From the NCBI GenBank assembly GCA_007123515.1, contig SKKY01000121.1, positions 1-14,691 on the forward strand: a stretch of 14,691 nucleotides of DNA, read 5' to 3'. The notes beneath the pieces are model-generated. The model had not been told where the DNA came from, did not search any database, and saw only the letters and a list, made by a program, of their open reading frames with translations. A program made the translations under genes and the position numbers. Within the stretch, counting starts at the first letter, position 1, and each line of letters starts with the position of its first letter. Shown here in pieces: positions 1 through 4,156 of the stretch. The DNA comes from Clostridia bacterium. GTDB lineage: Bacteria > Bacillota > Peptococcia > Peptococcales > SKKY01.

Positions 1-117
1 AGAATGGAAATCGAATTGATTACACCGATTGCGATTGAGCCTGGCTTACGCTTTGCCATTCGTGAAGGCGGAAGAACAGTTGGTTCAGGTGTTGTATCAG
101 AAGTTCTTGAAGGTTAG
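1..117 (+). CDS. tuf: Elongation factor Tu, C-terminal end (partial, first copy)
   Basis: Only the last 38 codons are present; the gene begins outside the window. The frame reads from RMEIELITPIAIEPGLRF to VVSEVLEG, the conserved end of EF-Tu domain 3 (beta-barrel), which contacts the tRNA T-arm in the EF-Tu-GTP-aminoacyl-tRNA ternary complex. The TAG stop is followed directly by an in-frame TAA, so the gene has tandem stops. A strong terminator lies 42 bases downstream, so this tuf ends its own transcription unit. A second tuf begins at the other end of the window in the same orientation. Identification is secure from the C-terminal motif; the rest of the protein cannot be assessed. Confidence 0.96.
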   Translation, partial: RMEIELITPIAIEPGLRFAIREGGRTVGSGVVSEVLEG

Positions 118-159
118 TAAGAGGCAAAAAGAAGCTTAGAAACAAACAATAGAAATGAC

Positions 160-204
160 AAGAACCTTCGTTTACGAATCGAATGTAAGCGGAGGTTCTT
201 TTAC
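160..204 (+). terminator. Intrinsic terminator after tuf
   Basis: A 16-base arm (160-175) pairs with 185-200 around a 9-base loop (176-184). The outer part, AAGAACCT with AGGTTCTT, is perfect; the inner part includes two G-U type pairs. The 3' arm runs into a short T stretch (199-202). It lies between the tuf stop and the rpmG promoter, as expected for a transcription unit boundary. The T-tract is short, so some read-through is possible. Confidence 0.85.
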
Positions 205-226
205 AAAAAAGAGCCTTTGGAATATG

Positions 227-255
227 TTGACACTTTATTAAGGATATGCTAAAGT
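227..255 (+). promoter_or_regulatory. Sigma-A type promoter for rpmG-secE-nusG
   Basis: A perfect -35 box TTGACA (227-232), a 17-base spacer and TAAAGT (250-255) as -10 box, with TG at 247-248 giving an extended -10 (TGC TAAAGT). Transcription would start near 262, leaving a leader of about 54 bases before rpmG. It follows directly after the tuf terminator, which supports a real start of a new unit. The -10 box matches the consensus at four of six positions; the -35, spacing and extended element compensate. Confidence 0.8.
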
Positions 256-315
256 CTTAAGGTGCGAAATATAGGAGATTCATATATAAAATATAAATAT
301 TAAGGAGGTGCGGCA

Positions 316-465
316 ATGAGAATAGCGTTAACAATTGCTTGCACAGAATGCAAGAATAGAAACTATCATACCAAGAAAAATAAGAAGAATAATCCTGACA
401 GAATCGAAATGAAAAAGTATTGTCAAACTTGTAAGACACATACAGCACACAAAGAAACAAAGTAA
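316..465 (+). CDS. rpmG: 50S ribosomal protein L33
   Basis: This short gene encodes 49 residues, the normal L33 length. It begins MRIALTIACTECKNRNYH and carries two CxxC pairs (C9/C12 and C36/C39), so it is the zinc-binding (C+) form, as opposed to the zinc-free paralogue used by many Firmicutes under zinc limitation. L33 is a small basic protein of the large subunit near the E site. The ATG is preceded by AAGGAGGTG (302-310) at good spacing. It is the first gene after the promoter at 227-255 and is followed 30 bases later by secE, the usual rpmG-secE-nusG order. No Zur-like operator was recognised upstream. Confidence 0.95.
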   Translation: MRIALTIACTECKNRNYHTKKNKKNNPDRIEMKKYCQTCKTHTAHKETK

Positions 466-495
466 TCGCAAGCTAGAGCGGAAAGGTGTTTGAAA

Positions 496-708
496 ATGGC
501 TGTTAAACAAAATGAAAAATTAGGATTTTTAGCAAGAACTAAAAAGTTTTTGAGAGCATCCTTAAATGAACTAAAAAAAGTACACTGGTCGACTAGAAAA
601 GAACTCACTACTTACTCTATGGTTGTTGTTGTTGCCGTATTGATTGTTAGCGCCATTATCTGGGTCTTTGATACTGCACTAAGTTTTATAATGGGTTTCG
701 TCATTTAA
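496..708 (+). CDS. secE: Preprotein translocase subunit SecE
   Basis: SecE is the small essential clamp of the SecYEG protein-export channel in the cytoplasmic membrane. The protein has 70 residues, typical of single-span Gram-positive SecE. It has a basic N-terminal amphipathic part, the conserved ELKKVHWSTRKEL motif (residues 25-37), and one hydrophobic membrane segment at about 40-62, followed by a short hydrophobic tail. The ATG at 496 is chosen because AAGGTG (483-488) lies 7 bases upstream; an in-frame TTG at 490 is only one base from that site and is unlikely. The secE-nusG pairing is conserved across bacteria and links a membrane protein to the ribosomal and RNA polymerase gene block. 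Confidence 0.95.
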   Translation: MAVKQNEKLGFLARTKKFLRASLNELKKVHWSTRKELTTYSMVVVVAVLIVSAIIWVFDTALSFIMGFVI

Positions 709-724
709 AGAGTAAACTTTATTA

Positions 725-756
725 GGGGGTGGGGGTTCTAGCGTAGAATAGGGCCC
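725..756 (+). promoter_or_regulatory. G-rich leader with small hairpin ahead of nusG
   Basis: Between secE and nusG lies the G-run GGGGGTGGGGG (725-735), then a perfect inverted repeat TTCTA-GCG-TAGAA (736-748), then a palindromic AGGGCCCT (750-757). The G-run resembles a ribosome binding site but lies 28 bases from the nusG ATG, and the nearer AGGG (750-753) is 10 bases away. The hairpin could bring the distant G-run closer to the start or mask the nearer one. This is inference from sequence only; I know no named family for it. Confidence 0.35.
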
Positions 757-763
757 TTTAATT

Positions 764-1288
764 ATGGAAGCAGCTTGGTACGTTGTACACACTTATGCCG
801 GCTATGAAAACAAAGTAAAAGCCAATTTAGAAAAAAGAATAGAATCAATGGATATGGAAGATCGAATCTTTAACATCATCGTCCCGACAGAAGATCAGAT
901 CGAGATAAAGGCCGGCGAAAAAAAGGTCAGTAAAAAGAGGATCTTTCCGAGCTATGTCATTATAGAAATGATTCTGACAGATGAGTCCTGGTACCTGATT
1001 CGCAATACATCCGGAGTGACCGGATTTATTGGCACGGGCGGAAAGCCGATTCCTTTAATGGAAGAAGAAGTGCAGAAAATCCTTAAAAAGATGGGGATGA
1101 GTACGTATAAAGGGAAAATGGATTATGAAATCGGCCAGAGTGTTCGTGTGACTGATGGTCCTTTTGATAATTTCGTAGGCGTTGTCCAGGAAATTGATAT
1201 GGAAAAAGGCAAGCTTAAGGTTGTCATCTCCATGTTTGGCCGGGAGACACCCATTGAACTCGATCATAACCAGGTAGAAGAGGTATAA
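764..1288 (+). CDS. nusG: Transcription termination/antitermination factor NusG
   Basis: NusG binds the RNA polymerase clamp and modulates pausing, termination and coupling with translation. The 174-residue protein matches family length. The NGN domain occupies about residues 1-110, with the hallmark N-terminal WYVVHTYAGYENKV (5-18), FPSYVIIEM (61-69) and NTSGVTGFIG (81-90). A C-terminal KOW domain (about 121-174) contains IGQSVRVTDGPFDNFVGVV and a typical ending. In the family the KOW domain contacts Rho or ribosomal protein S10. The ATG at 764 gives the standard N-terminus, though its ribosome binding site is weak (AGGG 10 bases upstream). It follows secE and precedes rplK, the classical order. 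Confidence 0.97.
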   Translation: MEAAWYVVHTYAGYENKVKANLEKRIESMDMEDRIFNIIVPTEDQIEIKAGEKKVSKKRIFPSYVIIEMILTDESWYLIRNTSGVTGFIGTGGKPIPLMEEEVQKILKKMGMSTYKGKMDYEIGQSVRVTDGPFDNFVGVVQEIDMEKGKLKVVISMFGRETPIELDHNQVEEV

Positions 1289-1390
1289 TTCTTCTGCCGA
1301 TATTTACGTTTTATATATGAATCACAAAAAGTATGAATTTGATTTCAAACTCTTTCTGGCTGTTTAAAGTTCGGGGAGATTTTGCGATAA

Positions 1391-1426
1391 AGTGGGAGGA
1401 TTATCAGATAATCCGCTCTGACCACA
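1391..1426 (+). promoter_or_regulatory. L1-binding leader site upstream of rplK
   Basis: GTGG (1392-1395) pairs with CCAC (1422-1425). Above it is an asymmetric internal loop (GA on one side, GCTCTGA on the other), then an upper stem GGATTA (1398-1403) with TAATCC (1409-1414) and loop TCAGA. The order GTGGGAGG ... CCGC ... ACCAC matches the known Firmicute L1-binding mRNA motif, which mimics the L1 site on 23S rRNA. It lies just before the rplK ribosome binding site (1434-1443), so bound L1 could block translation. A near copy precedes rplA. The fold is seen in the sequence; L1 binding follows from the known motif. Confidence 0.8.
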
Positions 1427-1451
1427 TTAAGAGAAGGAGGTGAACCGTGAC

Positions 1452-1877
1452 ATGGCAAAAAAAGTTATTGGATTTATTAAGCTTCAGGTTCCAGCCGGAA
1501 AGGCTAACCCAGCTCCGCCAGTAGGCCCTGCATTAGGACAACATGGTGTGAATATCATGCAATTCTGTAAAGATTTTAATGAGAAAACTAAAGATGAGGC
1601 TGGCTTAATCATTCCCGTTGAAATCACGGTTTATGCTGACAGGTCGTTTACTTTCATTACTAAAACACCACCAGCTGCCGTTCTACTTCTTAAAGCTGCA
1701 GGAATTCCTAAAGGATCAGGAGAGCCAAACAAGAATAAGGTTGCCAAAGTACCTTCGGCGAAAGTAAGAGAGATCGCTGAATTAAAAATGGTAGACTTAA
1801 ACGCAGGCTCTGTAGAAGCAGCGATGAGAATTATTGAAGGCACAGCGCGCAGCATGGGAATCGTAGTAGAAAACTAA
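1452..1877 (+). CDS. rplK: 50S ribosomal protein L11
   Basis: L11 binds the GTPase-associated region of 23S rRNA at the base of the L7/L12 stalk and is needed for RelA-dependent stringent signalling and the thiostrepton response. The 141-residue product is exactly family length and begins MAKKVIGFIKLQVPAG. The N-terminal domain contains PAPPVGPALGQHGVNI (20-35), including Pro23 and Pro26, the residues whose mutation gives thiostrepton resistance; both are wild type. The C-terminal RNA-binding domain covers about 75-141. The ATG at 1452 is preferred over a GTG at 1440 that lies inside the ribosome binding site AAGGAGGTGA (1434-1443). It is followed by rplA. Confidence 0.97.
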   Translation: MAKKVIGFIKLQVPAGKANPAPPVGPALGQHGVNIMQFCKDFNEKTKDEAGLIIPVEITVYADRSFTFITKTPPAAVLLLKAAGIPKGSGEPNKNKVAKVPSAKVREIAELKMVDLNAGSVEAAMRIIEGTARSMGIVVEN

Positions 1878-1900
1878 GAGTATGGTGTAAAGGTTAAATC

Positions 1901-1931
1901 TGTGGGAGGATCAAAATCCGCCAATACCACA
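1901..1931 (+). promoter_or_regulatory. Second L1-binding leader site, upstream of rplA
   Basis: TGTGG (1901-1905) pairs with CCACA (1927-1931), and GGAT (1908-1911) pairs with ATCC (1916-1919) around the loop CAAA. The internal loop has GA on the 5' side and GCCAATA on the 3' side. It shares GTGGGAGGAT, TCCGC and ACCAC with the site before rplK, differing mainly in a shorter upper stem. Its 3' arm abuts the rplA ribosome binding site AAAGGAGG (1931-1938), so L1 bound here should occlude initiation on its own message. The fold is seen; the autoregulatory role is inferred from the L1 leader family. Confidence 0.8.
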
Positions 1932-1947
1932 AAGGAGGAAAGTACAA

Positions 1948-2637
1948 ATGCCAAAGCATGGAAAAAGATATCAGGAGGCTGTCAAGTCGTTTGATAAAAC
2001 AAATCTTTATGGATTAGAAGAAGCTCTTAAACTGGCAAAGGAAAATGCCAAAGCTAAGTTTGATGAGACAGTTGAATTGTCGTTTAGACTGGGTGTAGAC
2101 CCGAGACACGCTGATCAGCAGATCAGAGGTGCAGTAGTATTACCACACGGAACAGGAAAAACCAGAAAAGTATTGGTTTTTGCAAAGGGAGATAAGGCTA
2201 AAGAAGCAGAAGCAGCGGGTGCTGATTTTGTTGGAGAAGCTGATATGGTTGCAAAGATTCAGGAAGGCTGGTTTGGTTTCGATGTAGCAATCGCTACGCC
2301 GGATATGATGGGCGTTGTTGGTAAGATTGGTCGTGTGTTAGGACCTAAAGGATTAATGCCTAACCCAAAAACCGGAACCGTAACGATGGATGTGGCGAAA
2401 GCCGTTGAAGAAGTAAAAGCCGGTAAGATCGAATACCGTGTTGATAAGACCAGTATCGTTGCTGTACCAATCGGTAAAGCATCATTTGATGAAGAGAAGC
2501 TTAAGGAAAATGCCCAATCGATTATTGATATCATCAAAAAGGCTAAACCTGCTACTTCAAAGGGTCAGTATATGAGAAGCCTGACCGTTTCTTCAACTAT
2601 GGGCCCAGGAGTTAAGATTAATCCGAACGCTGTTTAA
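1948..2637 (+). CDS. rplA: 50S ribosomal protein L1
   Basis: L1 forms the mobile stalk beside the E site that helps release deacylated tRNA, and represses its own mRNA. The protein has 229 residues, usual for the family, starting MPKHGKRYQEAVKSFDK. It shows the L1 signature stretch IGRVLGPKGLMPNPKTGTV (about residues 127-145) and the typical end SLTVSSTMGPGVKINP. Domain I is formed by the two ends of the chain and contains the RNA-binding face; domain II is the middle. The ATG at 1948 follows AAAGGAGG with 9 bases between. A 253-base gap with a new promoter separates it from rplJ, and no terminator was seen directly after its stop. Confidence 0.97.
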   Translation: MPKHGKRYQEAVKSFDKTNLYGLEEALKLAKENAKAKFDETVELSFRLGVDPRHADQQIRGAVVLPHGTGKTRKVLVFAKGDKAKEAEAAGADFVGEADMVAKIQEGWFGFDVAIATPDMMGVVGKIGRVLGPKGLMPNPKTGTVTMDVAKAVEEVKAGKIEYRVDKTSIVAVPIGKASFDEEKLKENAQSIIDIIKKAKPATSKGQYMRSLTVSSTMGPGVKINPNAV

Positions 2638-2676
2638 CCCGGTTAAGGAAAGCTTTGGAAAAATCAGCAAAATATT

Positions 2677-2705
2677 TTGACAAAAAGTGAACCTTCGTTC
2701 ATAAT
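2677..2705 (+). promoter_or_regulatory. Sigma-A type promoter for rplJ-rplL
   Basis: TTGACA (2677-2682), exactly 17 bases of spacer, then CATAAT (2700-2705), a five-of-six match to the -10 consensus. Predicted transcription start is near 2712. It lies in the long gap after rplA and immediately before the L10 leader, which fits a separately started rplJL unit. Reading through from the upstream genes is also possible, because no terminator is seen between rplA and this promoter. Confidence 0.82.
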
Positions 2706-2711
2706 AGGTTC

Positions 2712-2860
2712 GTAAAAAGAATAAAGAATAGCTGCTTAAGAGGGCCGGTGTCGTAAAGACTTAATATCCTGCAGAGGTAGAGCGTTTATTGATAAATGAT
2801 ACAATATGTATGATTGCTTGTCAGTATTACAATGCCTCTGGTTGTCCGGAGGTATTTTTT
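2712..2860 (+). promoter_or_regulatory. L10-type leader with transcription attenuator
   Basis: This leader can fold in competing ways. CAGAGGTA (2772-2779) can pair with TGCCTCTG (2833-2840) as an antiterminator, destroying the terminator at 2832-2860. Alternatively CTGC (2732-2735) and AGG (2741-2743) can pair with GCAG (2771-2774) and CCT (2768-2770), sequestering the antiterminator strand. Autoregulation of rplJL by L10(L12)4 through stabilising such an anti-antiterminator is established in Bacillus subtilis. The position, the CCTGC-GAGG core and the three-part pairing support the same mechanism here. The pairings are read from the sequence; L10 binding is inferred from the family, and details of the L10-binding fold are uncertain. 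Confidence 0.78.
2832..2860 (+). terminator. Attenuator terminator in the rplJ leader
   Basis: ATGCCTCTGG (2832-2841) pairs along its full 10 bases with CCGGAGGTAT (2846-2855), with two G-U pairs, around the loop TTGT; six T residues follow (2855-2860). It ends 30 bases before the rplJ start. Its 5' arm also pairs with 2772-2779, so it is conditional: it forms only when the antiterminator is not made. Confidence 0.85.
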
Positions 2861-2890
2861 ATTTGCAAAAATTTTAAGGGAGGTGGAACA

Positions 2891-3421
2891 ATGGGTAGCC
2901 TCGAAAACAAAAAAGTAGTTGTTGGTGATATTACAGAAAAGATGAAGGAATCAAAAGTCTTTATCGTAGCTGATTACCGCGGACTAACTGTTGCCGAAGT
3001 GACAAAATTAAGAAAAGAGCTAAGAGAAGCCGGTATTGAATTTAAGGTTATGAAAAATACCTTGATGAACATTGCGGCTAACGATCTTGGTTTAGAAGGA
3101 ATTCAGGATTATTTCAAAGGACCGACGGCTGTAGCTTTTGGTACAGACGATGTAGTGGCTCCGGCACAAATATTAGCGAAGTTTGCTAAGCAGTATCCTG
3201 CATTGGAAATCAAAGCGGGTGTACTGGAAGGTAACTTTGTATCAGCAGATGAAATTAAGGCTCTTGCAGACTTGCCGCCAAGAGAAGTTCTTCTTGCAAA
3301 GCTTGCAAACGTTATGCAGTCTCCGATTACCGGAATGGCTACAGTGTTGCAGGGACCAATCAAAAAGCTTGGTTACGCGCTGGTTGAGATTCAAAAAGTT
3401 AAAGAACAACAAGCGTCATAG
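2891..3421 (+). CDS. rplJ: 50S ribosomal protein L10
   Basis: L10 anchors the L7/L12 stalk to 23S rRNA and, complexed with L12, represses its own operon. The 176-residue protein has the rRNA-binding N-terminal domain (about 1-130), with VFIVADYRGLTVAEVTKLRKEL and the KNTLMNIA helix. A C-terminal alpha-helical segment (about 135-176) serves as the docking rod for L7/L12 dimers. The ATG at 2891 follows AAGGGAGGTGG (2876-2886) and gives the family-standard start; extending upstream would run into the terminator hairpin and is rejected. It is co-transcribed with rplL after a 91-base gap. Confidence 0.97.
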   Translation: MGSLENKKVVVGDITEKMKESKVFIVADYRGLTVAEVTKLRKELREAGIEFKVMKNTLMNIAANDLGLEGIQDYFKGPTAVAFGTDDVVAPAQILAKFAKQYPALEIKAGVLEGNFVSADEIKALADLPPREVLLAKLANVMQSPITGMATVLQGPIKKLGYALVEIQKVKEQQAS

Positions 3422-3426
3422 TTTGT

Positions 3427-3499
3427 TTGCAGGGTAAGAATCTTGCAGGTAAGGTGAAAGTAATAAATATTTAATTATAAAAAAATGAAAGTAAATATT
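3427..3499 (+). repeat. Two pairs of short direct repeats in the rplJ-rplL gap
   Basis: TTGCAGGGTAAG (3427-3438) recurs as TTGCAGGTAAG (3443-3453), one base shorter. TGAAAGTAATAAATATT (3455-3471) recurs as TGAAAGTAAATATT (3486-3499), three bases shorter. The second copy of the latter ends at the rplL ribosome binding site. They look like small tandem slippage duplications in non-coding sequence; no function is evident. Confidence 0.55.
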
Positions 3500-3512
3500 A
3501 GGAGGAATAATA

Positions 3513-3887
3513 ATGTCAAAAATCAATGAGATTTTAGAAGCAGTTAAGGAATTAAGCGTATTAGAATTATCTGAGTTAGTAAAAGCATTTGAAGAGGAAT
3601 TTGATGTATCTGCAGCAGCTCCGGTAGCAATGGCAGCAGCAGGTCCTGCAGCACCAGCAGAAGCAGCAGAAGAAAAAACTGAGTTTGATGTCGTATTAAC
3701 ATCAGCCGGAGAAAAGAAAATCAACGTAATTAAAGTTGTAAGAGAAATCACTGGCCTAGGCTTAAAAGAAGCTAAAGAATTAGTTGACGGAGCTCCAGGA
3801 ACAGTTAAAGAAGCTGCAGCTAAAGATGAAGCAGATGAAATCAAGAAGAAGTTAGAAGAAGCAGGCGCTGGCGTAGAATTAAAGTAA
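3513..3887 (+). CDS. rplL: 50S ribosomal protein L7/L12
   Basis: L7/L12 is the acidic, multicopy stalk protein that recruits and activates EF-Tu, EF-G, IF2 and release factors. The 124-residue protein has an N-terminal dimerisation and L10-binding domain (about 1-32), an Ala/Pro-rich flexible hinge (about 35-54), and the compact C-terminal factor-binding domain (about 56-124) with GLGLKEAKELVDGAPGTVKE. The ATG has an excellent ribosome binding site, AGGAGG (3500-3505), seven bases upstream. Codon choice is strongly biased (GCA, GTA, TTA, AGA), as expected for one of the most abundant cellular proteins. A terminator follows it. Confidence 0.97.
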   Translation: MSKINEILEAVKELSVLELSELVKAFEEEFDVSAAAPVAMAAAGPAAPAEAAEEKTEFDVVLTSAGEKKINVIKVVREITGLGLKEAKELVDGAPGTVKEAAAKDEADEIKKKLEEAGAGVELK

Positions 3888-3945
3888 AAGCAGTCGGCTA
3901 ATCATTATCCATTATCAAACAGAATTAAAACCAAGACACAAAACA

Positions 3946-3982
3946 AACAGTCCCGGTCAACCTAACGATCGGGACTGTTTTT
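3946..3982 (+). terminator. Intrinsic terminator after rplL
   Basis: AACAGTCCCGGTC (3946-3958) pairs with GATCGGGACTGTT (3967-3979), 13 base pairs including one wobble, around an 8-base loop AACCTAAC. A run of five T residues (3978-3982) follows. It separates the highly expressed rplJL unit from rpoBC, a place where E. coli also partly terminates transcription. Confidence 0.9.
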
Positions 3983-4007
3983 ATATATGAAGTGTCCCTA
4001 AAAGGTA

Positions 4008-4065
4008 AACCATTGGGGACGTTTCCCTCTGTTATACCAGAGGGAAACGTCCCCAACGGTTTTTT
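4008..4065 (+). repeat. Long perfect inverted repeat between rplL and rpoB
   Basis: A 19-base arm (4013-4031, starting TTGGGGACG) is perfectly complementary to 4038-4056 around the loop TTATAC. After a single A-C mismatch the stem continues with AACC (4008-4011) and GGTT (4058-4061). Six T residues follow (4060-4065), and a second ten-T run at 4069-4078. It could act as a second terminator on the + strand. Its GGGGACGTTTCCC core resembles dispersed intergenic palindromes common in Clostridia, some of them linked to REP-associated transposases; that origin is my inference and no transposase is nearby. Confidence 0.75.
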
Positions 4066-4088
4066 CAATTTTTTTTTTGGTTTGTTTG

Positions 4089-4117
4089 TTGATTTTAGTT
4101 ATTTGGTATGGTAGCAT
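4089..4117 (+). promoter_or_regulatory. Probable promoter for rpoB-rpoC
   Basis: TTGATT (4089-4094), 17 bases of spacer, then TAGCAT (4112-4117) with TG at 4109-4110 making an extended -10. The start would be near 4124, about 33 bases before rpoB. Both hexamers are only moderate matches. Support comes from position: two hairpins with T-tracts lie upstream, so rpoBC probably needs its own start. TATACT at 4120-4125 is an alternative -10 but lacks a well-spaced -35. Confidence 0.45.
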
Positions 4118-4156
4118 TATATACTGCGATTTTATGTAAATGAGGGGTGAAAATAA

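Noticed and set aside
466..495. tRNA gene (such as tRNA-Trp) between rpmG and secE, seen in some Firmicutes
   Set aside because: The gap is only 30 bases; no tRNA can fit, and no tRNA was recognised elsewhere in the gaps.
1284..1289. Perfect TATAAT at the end of nusG
   Set aside because: No -35 element at 16-18 bases upstream (the TTGAAC at 1254 is 24 bases away) and no extended -10; likely chance, as it includes the stop codon.
1339..1370. Possible promoter between nusG and rplK (TTGATT ... TAAAGT)
   Set aside because: The spacer is 20 bases for the only reasonable -10 box and both hexamers are imperfect; not strong enough to annotate.
2789..2890. N-terminal extension of rplJ from a TTG at 2789
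   Set aside because: The extension would run through the terminator hairpin and T-tract, matches no L10 protein, and the ATG at 2891 has an excellent ribosome binding site.
3416..3844. Minus-strand open frame opposite rplL (142 codons)
   Set aside because: Ala/Ser-rich translation mirrors the Ala-rich hinge codons of rplL; no independent coding evidence.
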